Shown: one piece after another, positions 21,758-33,639 of the stretch
Layout: every line of letters begins with the position of its first letter
How positions within the stretch are numbered: position 1 is the first letter of the stretch
DNA from: Lathyrus oleraceus
Lineage: Eukaryota; Streptophyta; Magnoliopsida; Fabales; Fabaceae
Reading direction: 5' to 3'
Assembly (NCBI RefSeq): GCF_024323335.1
Contig: NC_066579.1
Coordinates: 134,268,854-134,332,853 of the forward strand
Length of the DNA stretch: 64,000 bases
The notes under the pieces: model-generated
Told to the model about the DNA's origin: nothing
What the model saw: only the letters and a program-made list of their open reading frames with translations
Database searches by the model: none
Position numbers and translations under genes: made by a program

Positions 21758-23228
21758 GTGTTAGCTATGATGGAAACACAACCACCCTTTAAGGGATCCC
21801 GATCACTCCGATGGGAAAACTTGAGGGAACCCCAGTTTGAGGAAAAGAAAGATGAGACCAAGAAAGTGGCTGAGCTGAAACAACTGCCTGAAAATCTCAA
21901 GTATGTTTTTCTAGATTCTGAAAGGAGATGTCCGACTATTATAAGCTCTAATCTAGAAGTTTCCCAAGAAGACAAGCTCGTCAAGGTTTTGAAGAAGAAA
22001 AAAAGTGCAATGGGATGGGCGATGGAAGACTTGAAGGGGATTAGCCCTACGGTATGTATGCATAAAATTCTCATGGGGGATAGTCACAACCCAGTGGTGC
22101 AACCGCAAAGAAGACTAAATCCCGCAATGAAGGAAGTGGTTAGGAAAGAGGTTGTTAAACTATTATATGTTGGGTTAATTTATCCCATATCCGATAGCTC
22201 TTGGGTGAGTCCTATTCATGTGGTTCCAAAGAAAGGAGGAACTACCGTTATAAAGAATGAGAAAAATGAGTTACTCCCTACAAGGACGATCACGGGGTGG
22301 CGTGTCTGCATCAATTACAGAAGGTTAAATTTGGTGACAAGAAAGGATCACTTTCCTTTATCATTCATCGATCAGATGTTGGAAAGGTTGGCTGGTCATG
22401 AGTACTATTGTTTCATTGATGGATACTCTTGATATAATCAGATAGCGGTTGCACCAGAAGATTAAGAGAAGACAACTTTTACTTGCCCTTATGGTATTTT
22501 TGCTTACAGAAGAATGCCATTCGGGTTATGTAATGCACCAGCCACATTTCAAAGATGCATGACTTCCATTTTTGAGGACATGCTCAAAAAGCATATGGAG
22601 GTCTTCATGGATGACTTCTCGGTATTTGGTTTCTCTTTTGATAATTGTTTAACTAACCTTTCCCTTGTGTTAGAAAGATGCCAACAAACCAACTTGATTC
22701 TCAACTGGGAGAAGTTCCACTTCATGGTGCGAGAAGGCATAGTCTTGGGTCATAAAATTTCTCACAAAGAAATAGAAGTGGACCAAGCCAAGATCGGGGT
22801 AATAGAAAAGCTACCCCCTCCAATGAACGAAAAAGGTATAAGAAGTTTCTTAGGGCATGCGGGTTTCTACCACAGGTTTATAAGTGACTTTTCTAAGATA
22901 GCTAAACCTTTATCTACCCTGTTGGTTAAGGACAAGGCTTTCATCTTTGATAAAGAGTGTGCCGTTGCATTTGAAACTATAAAAAATAAATTGGTGACGA
23001 CACCAATTGTCATTGCCCTAGATTGGTCTCTACCTTTTGAGATCATGTGTGATGCGAGTGACATTGCAGTGGGAGCAGTTCTTGGGAAACGTAGAGATAA
23101 ACTATTGCATGTCATATATTATGTTAGTCATGTTTTTAACCATGCACAGATGAACTATGCGACTACCGAGAAGGAGTTGCTAGCGGCGGTCTATGCCTTC
23201 AATAAATTCAGGTAATATCTGTTGGTTA
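21758..23228 (+). pseudogene. pol (RT-RNH): Athila-B reverse transcriptase and truncated RNase H
   Basis: RT with WVSPIHVVPKKGG, WRVCINYRRLN (Asn in place of the usual Asp), [15 protein letters not shown] and an intact FMDD box at about 22,608. TGA at 22,430 (after DGYS) and TAA near 22,462 (after APED) interrupt it. RNase H starts with MCDASDIAVGAVLG and TEKELLAAVYAFNKFR, then a stop at 23,216. Similarity is lost at about 23,228, before the third acidic motif. No integrase follows. Confidence 0.9.
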
Positions 23229-23507
23229 ATGTTTTGATATTTAATTTGAATTTATTATTTAAAATATTTGAAATGTATGTATGGAATTTATTTAGATTGT
23301 TTTATTTTATTATTTGTAATGTAATTTTATTTTGGAAAAAATAAATAATTCTATTAAAAAAATTGATTTCACTAAATGAATGTTGGCGGGGCGGGGATAG
23401 CCGAACCCAACCCGAACCCGTTTGAGACGGGTTTGGGTTTTGATTCTCCATCCCCGTTTGAGTTTGGGGAGGTAAAAACTTCCCTGACCTGCCCCGTTGC
23501 CATCCCT
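23229..23507 (-). mobile_element. Fragment resembling a hAT-type non-autonomous transposon end
   Basis: Read on the minus strand from 23,508 it begins TAGGGATGGCAACGGGGC, a terminus frequent in plant hAT-type short transposons. It is followed by GC-rich direct and inverted words (AAACCCGTCTC, AACGGGTTCGGG) and an AT-rich body to about 23,229. The opposite terminus and an 8-bp target duplication are not visible because both flanks come from different retrotransposons. Identification rests on the terminus. Confidence 0.45.
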
Positions 23508-24293
23508 AGATTCCATTGTTAGCCAATAGCAACTTGCTCTCAACATCTTCTTTGCCATAACATGTCCATTGGAATGGGTACCAAAGGAACCTTCATGGAC
23601 TTCAGTCATCAACATGTCTGCTTCGTGTCTACCCACGCATCTGAAAAAAACCATATTGAAGTTTCTCTTGTAAATCACATCACCATTCAGGTAGAAGTTA
23701 CAGGCTAATCTTCTCAACGTCTTTTTATATTTCAAAGATTTCCCAGGTGGGTAAATATGACTTTGGAGGAAACATTTGATATCGAAATACCATGGCTTTT
23801 CATCTTTGACTTCTTCAACAACGAATACATGAGCTGGCCTATCAAGACGCATCACAGTCAAATTGGGGACTTCATTCCAAAATTTCACCACGATAATTGA
23901 AGCCAACGTTCCAAGAGCATTTGCCATCCGATTTTCATCTCGAGGGATATGATGAAACTCAACCTTTGTAAAGAAAGTTGAAATCCTCCTCGCACAGTCT
24001 CTATATGGTATTAAACTGGGTTGATTCGTCTCCCATTCACCTTTGATCTGATTCACAACCAAAGTTGAATCTCCATAGAAGTCAAGATATTTGATTCTGA
24101 GATCAATGGCCTCTTCAAGCCCCATAATACAAGCTTCATACTCAGCCATATTATTTGTACACTTGAAAGTCAACTTAGCTGTAAATGGAAAATGAGTGCC
24201 TTGAGGAGTAATAGTTACTGCCCCAATGCCACTACCATACGAATTGACAGCTCCATCAAATACCATGCCCCAACGAGAACCAGGTTCTGGCCC
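23508..24293 (-). pseudogene. pol (aRNH-INT): Ogre-2 archaeal-type RNase H and integrase N-terminus
   Basis: Second RNase H: MVFDGAVNSYGSGIG (24,260), NNMAEYEACIMG (24,150), YGDSTLVVNQ (24,080) and DENRMANALG (23,920). The last conserved Asp is Asn (codon 23,919-23,921, GAT to AAT); the other acidic residues are present. Integrase then begins (LDRPAHVFVVEEV, KCFLQSHIYPPG, HEGSFGTHSNGHVMAKKM) and is cut after YYWLTMES-type sequence at 23,508, before the Cys pair and the catalytic core. A TAG before 24,293 separates it from the upstream part of the same frame. Confidence 0.9.
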
Positions 24294-26027
24294 TTATTCA
24301 AGCAATGGTTCCTCATAATCTTTCATCTTCAAGTACAAAGTATCTTCGTCGGGAAAATCATATTGCATTGACTGGTAATCTTCAATTGGTTGGTGAGTCA
24401 AATGGTCAGCCAAGACGTTACCCTTCATTGCTTCTTGAGATCGGTATTCGATATCATACTTGGATAACAACATCTGCCAACGGGCAATCCTCCCAGTTAA
24501 AGCAGGCTTCTCGAAAATGTACTTGATTGGATCCATTTTAGATATCAACTAAGTAGTATGATTCAACATATACTAGCACAAATGCTTAGCATCCCAAGCC
24601 AATGCACAACATGTCTTTTCCAGCATAGAATACCGAGTCTCACAGTCGGTGAACTTCTTACTGAGGTAGTAAATTGCATATTCTTTCTTCCCAGATTCAT
24701 CTTGTTGACCAAGAACATAGCTCATACTCTCTTCAAGCACAGTCAATTACATGATCAAAGGTCTTTCTTGAACAGGCGAAGACAGAATCGGAGGCTCAAG
24801 CAAATATTCTTTGATACTGTCAAAAGCTTTTTGGCAATCTTCGGTCCAATCACAAGACTGATCTTTCCAAAGAAGCCTGACAATAGGCGCACATGTGGCA
24901 GTCATATGCGATATAAATCTTGAGATATAATTCAAGCGGTCGAGAAAACCTCTGACTTGCTTCTCAGTTTTGGACGCAGGCATTTCTGGTATTGCTTTGA
25001 CCTTGGCAGGATCAACCTCAATACCCTTCTCGCTGACAATAAAGCCCAACAACTTACCAGACCGAACACCAAAAGTACACATATTGGAATTCAAGCGGAG
25101 TTTGTACTTCCTCAAACGCTGGAACAATTTCAATAAATGCTCAACATGTTCTTCTTCATCTATTGATTTGGAAATTATATCATCAATATAAACTTCAATC
25201 TCTTTATGCATCATATCATGAAAAAGAGTGGTCATAGCTCTCTGGCATGTTGCGCCAACATTCTTTAGACCGAAAGGCATCACTCTATAACAGAATTTTC
25301 CCTAGGGTGTAATGAATATGGTATTCTCCATATCTTCAGGTTCCATCTTGATCTGATTATAACCGAAAAATCCGTCCATCAACGAAAAGATTTTGAATTT
25401 AGCTGTATTGTCTACTAAAATGTCAATGTGTGGCAGAGGAAAATCATCCTTTGGACTATCTTTATTCAAATCTCTATAATCAACACACATGTGGACTTTC
25501 CATCTTTCTTAAGAACCGACACAATACTGGCCACCCACTGCGGATACTAGAAGGTAACAAGAAAACCAACATCAATATTCTTCTACACTTCCTCTTTGAT
25601 CTTAACTGCCATATCAGGATGAGTTCTTCTCAATTTCTGCTTGACTAGCGGGCATTCTAGCTTCAACGGAAATTTATGCTCCACAATCTCAGAATCCAAC
25701 CCAGACATGTCTTGATAGGACCAAGAAAACACATCTGAATATTCTCGAAGAAGATCAATCAACCCCTTCTTAGCCTCTAGAAACAGTTGAGACCCTATCT
25801 TGACTTCCTTCACATCGTCCTCGGAACCCAAGTTGACTAGTTCAATCTTCTCTTCGAACAGTTGAATGGATTTTTCCTCGTGCTCAAGTAAACGAGATAA
25901 TTCATCAGATACTTCTTCATCATTAGTATCTTTCTCTGCTTCAAACACATGGAAATAAAAGTTTGGAGAGGGAGTAAGATCATTGTATATAATGGGTTTG
26001 AGAACCAACCCGCATAATGATTTGATA
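24294..26027 (-). pseudogene. pol (RT-RNH): Ogre-2 reverse transcriptase and Ty3-type RNase H
   Basis: RT: RMSS-type linker, CVDYRDLNKDSPKDDFPLPH (25,490-25,430), MPFGLKNVGATCQRAM (25,280), and the catalytic box VYIDDIISKS (about 25,185), intact. The original RNase H (LTVLEESMSYVLGQQDE to LADHLTHQPIEDYQS) lacks the usual CDAS active-site Asp, as is known for Tat elements that gained a second RNase H. Breaks are a TAG near 25,565 (Gln expected), a second TAG near 25,552, a 1-nt loss near 25,500, a TAG at 25,302 (Trp expected), a stop near 24,744 and further stops near 24,550-24,600. Confidence 0.9.
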
Positions 26028-26258
26028 CTCTGATTTTAGAGAAGTGAATTGTGACCAAATATTATGAAGATGGAAGACTATTATTTATTTATGTTTTTTG
26101 TGATTACCATTTTCAGAAAAGCAAAAAGTAAAAATAAAACATCATAGATGTGGATGAATAAAATTGTATTTTATTGATGATAATAGAAATTCCTGACAAT
26201 GTTCACTTCTCCCTTAGGCATAGGAGAAGGATTTTATTTAAAATGAAAAACAAATTAC
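26028..26258 (-). other. Probable Ogre intron between protease and RT
   Basis: On the minus strand a GT at 26,258-26,257 lies directly after the last protease-frame codon, and the stop TAA (26,257-26,255) falls inside the interval. The interval is AT-rich and ends in AG at 26,029-26,028. Joining 26,259 to 26,027 links the gag-protease frame to the RT frame without a stop. Ogre elements are known to carry an intron at this point, spliced to allow RT expression. The exact acceptor (26,028 or 26,030) is chosen because only the former keeps the frame. Confidence 0.65.
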
Positions 26259-28549
26259 TTAGAGCGATGAATAACATTAGGAACATCAACAACAACCCAA
26301 TTGTTGCAAGTCTGGCCATGCGTCACAAAGTTTGCGCAGGTTTCGTCTTCATCATCACCATCCCCAATCACAACAGTTGAGTGTTGATCATTCTCATGAA
26401 TGAACCCTCCACTGCGGAAACTCGGTTTCATAACTTCAATTTTGACATTGAATGGCCCTGGTTGAAATCCCAATCCAACCCTATTCTTGTTCTCAGCAAT
26501 CTTTATCATACGGCCCCATTGATCAATGCTTCCAGCCTCAATAGCCTTTTGTGCATCCTTTAAAGAAGACATGGGTGCCCCAGTTTTCTTCTCCTCAGCA
26601 ATAGATAAGGACTGGAACGGATTTCTAACCTCCTCCTCAGCATCAACATAAGAAAAAGATGACAAATGGCTTACCAATAATGCCTTCTCTCCACCAACAA
26701 CGATAAGCTTGTCGTTCTTCACAAATTTCAACTTCTGGTGAAGAGTAGACGTCATTGCTCCTGCTTCATGAATGCATGGCCTTCCCAATAGACAACTGTA
26801 TGCCGGGTGGATATCCATTATTTGGAAAGTAATTTCGAAATCACTCGGACCTATCTTAATTGGAAGGTCCACTTCACCAATGATGGTTTTACGAGAACCA
26901 TCAAATGCCTTAATAATCACGCCATTATACCTCATTGGTGCACCTTGGTAGGAAAGTCTTGACAAAGTTGACTTTGGAAGCACGTTCAGTGATGACCCAG
27001 TGTCAACCAACACATTGGACATAGCGTCCTTCTTACGATTCATCGAAATATATAGCGCCAAATTGTGATTTCTGCCTTCCTCGGGAAGCTCTTCATCACA
27101 AAAACTCAAATTATTGCGAGAAGTAATATTGGCAACAATGTGGTCATACTGATCCACAACCACATCATGTTCAACATAAGCTTGTTTGAGCACTTTCTGC
27201 AATGCCTCCCTATGTGCCTCAAAGTTCATTAATAATGACAGCACGGAGATCTTTGACGGGGTTTGGAGCAGCTGCCCCACCATATTAAACTCACTTCTTT
27301 TTATCAATTTTAACACTTCATCATCATCACTAGCCTTGAGTTTGCTGGATTCACCAGACTGACACACTGAATTGTTAACCGGATTCGCTACTGGAATCTT
27401 TTCCTTCTTATTGGTTGTAGCATCTTCTACCTCTCTCGGGAAAACCAGACTAAGCACACAACCACTACGGGTCACCCTTGCAATATCAGCAATATTCACC
27501 ATTGAGTCTGATACTGGTAAAGGAATCTCTTGACTATTTTCTATCATTGTGGCGTTGTCTTGATAAGGCACAACTTTATTGGATGCATATGGAATAGGGA
27601 CCGCTAACCGTATAATCAACGGTGATACCAATCTATTAACATTGTTGTTGTTGCTGCTATAAAACTCAATAACTACCCACTCAGGGGTCTTGAATACTAG
27701 CACGATTACATTCACATCTTCTATATCCCTCGACTATTGAATCTGGATTACAATCTCATCCATCAACTTCTGGATATATCTCTTGACAATCATACACCCA
27801 CGAGGGTTCATACTACATATTGCACAACCATCATGGTCGTGCTCACAGTTACTGATCAAACACAAGGTTCTATGCATTTCCACCAACGACCTACGAATAC
27901 GTCGCACATCGAATACTCAGAAATTCCCTGGACAACCGTCCACCATGTTGATAGTAGCATTACCATGAGCAGGCAATGGATTAGCTTTCACATTAGGCGC
28001 TCTGTCCTCAAAGGGCACCATACCACTCTTCACAAGCTTTTGAACTTCATATTTCAACGGTTAGCAGTTCTCTATATCGTGGCCAAGGGGTCCCTGGTGA
28101 AAAGCACAACGAAGTTCAGGTTTTAACCACCATGGAAGTGGCTCAGGAATCTGCGGATGATTTCTGGGTTGAATGAGGTTCTTGAGAACCAAGGATGGAT
28201 ATAATTCTTCATACGACATAGGAATAGGGTCAAAAAAGGTCGTCTTCCTCTCAAAGCTTTGCTGGTTATTATTGTTATTGTTGTAGTTGGTTCTTTGTTG
28301 TGGTTGTTGGTAACGTTGTTGTTGCTGAATCGGAACAAATTGATTGTTGGAATTGTTGGAAAAAACTGGAATAACGGAAGAAAATTGTTGTTGATGATTG
28401 GCGTACATCGCAAGGTGGCTTAGCAGACAAGTGTTTCCCTTATACTTCTCAAAGTCAGAGACCTTAAACTTCATCGGGACTTTTATATTTGGCACTAGAC
28501 AGAGCTCAGCAGCACCCTTCCCAAATAATTCCTTTCCTCTAAGATTCTT
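26259..28549 (-). pseudogene. gag-pro: Ogre-2 gag-protease, gag core deleted
   Basis: One frame from 28,549. Gag starts in the middle (NLRGKELFGKGAAELC, KFKVSDFEKYKGNTC) and jumps near 28,405 from LSHLAMYA to NHQQQFSSVIPVF. Compared with Ogre-5 about 560 bp of capsid region are missing. Then an Asn/Gln-rich tract, the zinc-knuckle-like CAFHQGPLGHDIENC (about 28,065-28,110), and stops near 28,058, 27,945 and 27,736. Protease: AMSNVLVDTGSSLNVLPKS (about 27,000; classical D-T-G), YSCLLGRPCIHEAGA (about 26,790) and a C-terminal extension to the frame end at 26,255. The last 486 codons are open. Confidence 0.9.
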
Positions 28550-28762
28550 TGTAGCGATAAATTCATGATCATCAAGCTATGGATAAGCAAGACATCAAAT
28601 AACAAGACTCGCCATCGCGCTTTTATTGTTTCCAAGGGAAAAGGGAAAAGTACGAACAAAACCCAAAAATAAGAAGTTTTCAGATCAAAACTAATAAAAC
28701 GCCAGAGATTACAGGTAAGGGGGTTGGTTACATAGAGGCGTAGGTGTTAGCACCCAAAGTGT

Positions 28763-28778
28763 CCTAGGTACTCCTAGG
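28763..28778 (-). repeat. Invariant LTR palindrome CCTAGG-N4-CCTAGG
   Basis: Identical (as reverse complement) to 40,785-40,800, 50,047-50,062 and 57,938-57,953; about 210-230 bp before the LTR 3' end in every copy. Confidence 0.75.
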
Positions 28779-31567
28779 GAGCCCTTTATTATGTGCATAT
28801 GTATTTTGTACAAATGATGTTTGCAAGTAAGTAGAATGGGGAGATGAGAAAAGAATACATTAATTATATTTTTGTGTTTGGCAAGACCTTCGGACTTGTG
28901 CCTACGTACCAACATAAAAATGAGGGATCAAAATCTCGTAGTTCATGATACAAATTTCAAAGTGGATGCTTTTATTTTAACAAAAATTAGGTTTGAAAGG
29001 CAAAAAGGCCTAAAAAAATGGTTTGAATGAGTTAGTTCTTTTTGGCTTTTGAAGTCTTTAAGTCCAGTATAGTTAAGTTTATTTACATGTTTATTTAAGA
29101 AAGGAAGTTTAAAATGCGATGGCTTAAGGCCAAAGTTTCTAGTTTGCAAAATGGTCTAAGTTTAGAAAAACAAGTACAAACAAAGAAGTTTTTAAAGGAA
29201 GGAGATATTTTGAAATTAAAGAAGTGGGGAGGAGATGAAGAGACTAATCCTAAGCATAAATTTAAAAGTTAAGAGTTGAAAAGATCTGATCAATGGGCTG
29301 CAATCCAATAGACAAGAATGTCATATAGAAACCCAAATTCCTTTGGACATTAGAATCAAGCAACAAACAATGCATACAATATTAACTCCATGATCTTCAA
29401 TTATGTATCAGATGAAGTTTCAGATTACAAGCACTTGGTTACATGAAAGTTTGCATTAGCCAAGTCCTTTGCATAGGGAGTGTGTCCTAAATTCTAAGTC
29501 CAATTGTCTCATATCAAACCAACAGTCCACACAAGATGTTTTTTATGGTTTTGGTTTTTATTATGTACATTAATGGTCAAAGACCACACAAACAAACACA
29601 ATATACACAAGCAAAATATATCACAAAATATGGTCCAAATGGACAAAGTGAAAAGGACATTAACATAAACAATTAGAATGGTATGAATAATGGCAAATGA
29701 ATAAGGCTTAAAAATAAAGTGCATTAAAGTAAATAACTTGAAATTAAATGTTAGGTTTTAATGAGTTAGAAGTTAGTATTGCTTTTTCTTTTTATTTTAA
29801 GTCATTCTTTGGAGAACACTCAACCCACTTATCACAAGCATGGATCCCTACACCAAGACATCTTCCAAAGGAAGGAAAAAAGGCTAAGTTTCCACACAAT
29901 ACCATGAAAGAGAGGAGACTTACAATCTCACTAACTAGAATGCTATGCCTTTTGTATCAAAAATTTAGTGTTATGTTAAGCAATCGTAATTGGACTTATG
30001 TAGAAGTCACACCTATTTGAGGTCGGGCAATAGAATCTTGGTGTAATGCATGTTAGAGACATAATATAATGGACTATGCTCATGAAACATACCACACACA
30101 AAAATAATATGCAAAGGTGGTGGCCTAATCTCATTCATACTTATGTTGATTTTCCAATCAACTAGCCTTAGGTTATGGAGATATCATAGGTCCAAGATAT
30201 GAATGCATAAAGAAGGGGAATGAGATGAAGAGGGAGGGGAATGGATCAAAACTCAAATTGGACAAAGGAGTACTTTTACAAAATTAAGATCATTCATTCA
30301 TTTTAGGAGATGGAATCTACATTCCATCAATCCCCTAAATCCAATGATCTTAACTTAACATAGTCAAATCAACCTTGACCAAAGCCCAACAACACAAGTC
30401 AAACGTATACAAACAATCAAAATGGTTCAACATAATTATTTGAGATTTATTCAATTTAAAAATACTAAAAATAATGCATTAAATTAAATATGGTTTGTCA
30501 AATTCCTAAAATCTCATCAAAACACCAAAGAAATGGCCATGAGAATTATCATCGGTCAAACAAGGTCAAAGGACCTTGGAGAAAAAATTTCAGAATTTTT
30601 AGAGATTTAAAAGTATTTTTAAACAATTAAAAATATTCACGAAATCAATTAAATTATGAAAAATATTAATAATGATCCAAAAAATAATTTTAATTCAAAA
30701 TATGAAAGAGGAATTTAGTTAAATTTTTTTGGTGAAACTCTCATATTTTTTGGATCAATATTAAAATTAATATGAATTAATGAAGATCAAAGGAATAAAA
30801 TAAAAATCAGAAAATACAAAAAAACGTGGACCACTTGATCTCCCTCATTAATTGAGGTGGCAGATCAAGTGGTCACAAGCGCGCTTTCCACCATAGTCAC
30901 TAGTCAGCGCATAAGACATGTGGTATTTACAAGTAACGCACGAGATTAAAACAATTTGAAAAGTATCAATGGCTCTGAACCATGCCAACACATCACCGAC
31001 GTTAAACCTTCGGTCACCTTGTTAGGCGAACCTCGCCTAATTGGTTCACACATCACCATCACATAAATGAAAAAGGAGGACATGATCTGAAAGAAAAAAT
31101 GGCGTAGAGCACGAATCTGACCTCAATTTTAACTAACTCCAAATATATAGAAAGATATGAGGCGTTGAATTTTGAGGTGTGTCAACTGAGTTGCTTCGGG
31201 TTGACTTCAAAGCAACTCAATCTTCTTTCCTACATTGGTAGGGCTTCAGACAACCAAAGATCCAAGAGAATTGATGAGAATTGAGTGAGAATCGAAGAGA
31301 AGAAAATTCTGGAAAATACCTTCAATGTTGTGCAGAACTTGCTCTTCCTTGCTTCAATTCTTGTTTGATCTTGCTCCAATGACTTGCAGAAGTGGATTAG
31401 GAATGGAAAGAAGCTTTGGATCCTGGAGTTTTTGAATCTGCAAACAACGAGATTCAAACTCAATTTTCAAGTGAAAATTATCGGCTTTTCCTTTGAATTG
31501 TGAGGGTTTGAAGAGAGGGGGAAAAGCTGGCATGCAAGGATCCTTTCAAATGAGCTCAGAGGGTCCA

Positions 31568-31575
31568 TATTTATA
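31568..31575 (-). promoter_or_regulatory. Putative TATA box of Ogre-3 LTR
   Basis: TATAAATA on the minus strand, 1,516 bp from the LTR start. The spacing in the Ogre-4 3' LTR is almost the same (1,505 bp). Confidence 0.55.
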
Positions 31576-33091
31576 GCATTTGGAAGTGTTATTTGCGCAC
31601 TTGAATTTTCTTCCAAATTTGGCAATGACATGCACAAGCTTGCATGGGCGTGTACAGGCCCATGAAGCAATCCAATTAGGTCCAAATGCATCTGAAATGA
31701 GGTTGGAATGAAGCTTGAATGGCAAGGCAATGTTATGTGGTCATTTGAACTTTGATTTCCACCAATGATGCAGGCCTGTTAAAACCATGCGTAGCCCTAG
31801 AAAACTTGGTCCAAAATGAATGAATTAGGACTCTTTGGAAAGCTTAGATCAAGAGGAACAACTCTTATTTTGAAAACTATTCCATTTGGAACTTGGATAA
31901 AAGTTAATTTTGAGGTGGAAGTTTGGAAATTTCAACATGTTGAAAAAATTTCTAGGTGTCAAGCCATATACCTCAATGTTCCACCTTACTAAACTTTTTA
32001 TGTAAGCTCCAAATGAGAAAAGTGTATTCATCAAAGTTGTATCTCTTTCAAATACCTTAAAAATGGTCATAAATTTGACATCATTTGGATTTATAATGAG
32101 AGAGTTATGCATTTTTGAAGTTGAGGAAAATCACATGTTCAATGGTATTGGTCAAAAATGACCTATAATGTATCCTCATATCACATGCTCATAAAGGTTG
32201 ATTTAGATTTCACTCCAAACATAAAAGTTTAATTAGTCATCTTGAATTTGATTTTGCAACTTGGAAATATTTGATCTCATAAAAATTGAACAAGTTATGG
32301 CCTTGGGAATTTGACTTTCAAATTAGGATTTAGACAAAATGACCTATAATGTTTCAACACATAAAATGACTTTCCAAGCAAAATTAGCTCTAGACTTCAA
32401 CATTAAAGTTGTTTGGAATCCTGTTTAGAGTAACTTTTCTCTTCGAATAATTTTCATATGGTGAAAATTGTAGGAGATAGGGTCTAAGGAGACCCAGTTT
32501 TGATTAGATGAGTTCATCTGGCCAACAACCATCAACCAACTTGCTAACTTGCAATTCTCTTGACTTTTTAGGCTCGTGGTGGATCACATATGCATAATAT
32601 GATTAATTTTGGAGTGTACCTTGAGAAATTTGGTCAATTGGTGAGGAAGCTTGTTGAAGAAGTTACTCAAGATACTCAGACAAACTAGGGTTTCCAAGGC
32701 AAATCAACTCCAAACTCTTGAAGAAAACTTGATCAAAATAACATGTAGAGATCATGGGGACTAATATATGATGATTAGAGACTTTGTGGATCAATCCTTG
32801 GTTGTGCTCTTAAACATGAGGGTCTTAAACCCTAGATATGAACTTGATAGACCATTGAGGACCATGCCCTACCTACAAAAGAGTTAGGCAAATACAAAGA
32901 CATATTTTTGGTATTCTGGTTAGTAAAATGATAAATATACAAGTATGATACAATCACATGGTGCTTGGTGATCTCTCCCAAAACAAACCCAATGAAAAAA
33001 TGGGTAAGGAGGATGCTAAGGTATGATCCTAATGCTTATTCATATGATGAAATTGCATGAGGGATCTTAGGGTCAAAATTTGGGTCTTACA

Positions 33092-33104
33092 GCTGCCCCT
33101 ATTT
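33092..33104 (-). other. Ogre-3 polypurine tract
   Basis: AAATAGGGGCAGC on the minus strand directly precedes the LTR start at 33,091. Ogre-4 has AAATAGGGGCATC at the same place. This is the expected plus-strand primer site. Confidence 0.8.
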
Positions 33105-33639
33105 AAGGACATTCTAACTGAGGAGGTGAAGGTTAAAATCTTCGTATCGACTCAGTGGAATGGGCTTAAATAACAACATATACAAAACAAATTTTCCTAT
33201 TTAAGAGACCTCATGATGCGTATGATATGAATGTAAAAGCAAATTCTCTATGGAGAACTGTTGCCACAAAGGAAAAGAAATCAGAGAGACTGAAAATCCA
33301 CAGAAGTATAATGCACTCTGTAAGGAAAACTCACTGGGGAGACAGAGACTCTAGGGGATAAAAAGGGTTATGCGTAGGCCAGGCTACGACTTAAAAACTG
33401 CTGGGGGATAGAGGAATTCCATAAAAAATTGAAAGACTCAGCTGGGAGGACAAAAACATCTGCAGGGGAAACGAGTAGATCAAGATAAAACCGACATACT
33501 TGGATCATGCAGAAAAAGCGATTTTACTAAGGAAATGCGCACTCAACTCAACTGGGGAAGAAATAAATTTCAACATAGGAGGAGCAGAAATCTATTATCC
33601 CTTACCTGTTAATTGGTAAGGAGATAATAAAAATCTGAC

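Larger units (their letters stand above)
5982..23228 (+). mobile_element. Athila-B: truncated Athila retrotransposon (interrupted by Athila-A)
   Basis: The 5' LTR starts TGATCGGT at 5,982 and ends ACCGATCA at 19,138, a perfect 8-bp terminal inverted repeat typical of an LTR. Without the inserted Athila-A the LTR is about 1,426 bp. A tRNA-Asp-type primer site, gag, protease, RT and part of RNase H follow. Similarity to Athila ends at about 23,228 inside RNase H. Integrase, the downstream ORF and the 3' LTR are missing. The left target site would be CATAT (5,977-5,981), but there is no right partner because of the truncation. Confidence 0.88.
23508..28549 (-). mobile_element. Ogre-2: internal fragment of an Ogre (gag to integrase)
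   Basis: On the minus strand it runs from mid-gag (28,549) through protease, a probable intron, RT, RNase H, extra RNase H and the first half of integrase, where it stops at 23,508 in front of the hAT-like piece. No LTR of its own. Ogre-3 is inserted into its gag. Confidence 0.9.
28550..33091 (-). repeat. Ogre-3 3' LTR (4,542 bp)
   Basis: On the minus strand it starts TGTAAGACCCAAATTTTG (33,091) and ends ATCGCTACA (28,550). It shares its start, TATA position, CCTAGG palindrome and end with the other Ogre LTRs. The ORFs inside are not supported. Confidence 0.92.

Noticed and set aside
2485..28549. Ogre-1 and Ogre-2 as two halves of one element
   Set aside because: They are on opposite strands, overlap in domain content (RT to integrase) and differ in sequence.
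29748..30020. 90-aa ORF as a host gene
   Set aside because: It lies within the Ogre-3 LTR, and parts of the same sequence occur in the Ogre-4 LTR without an open frame.
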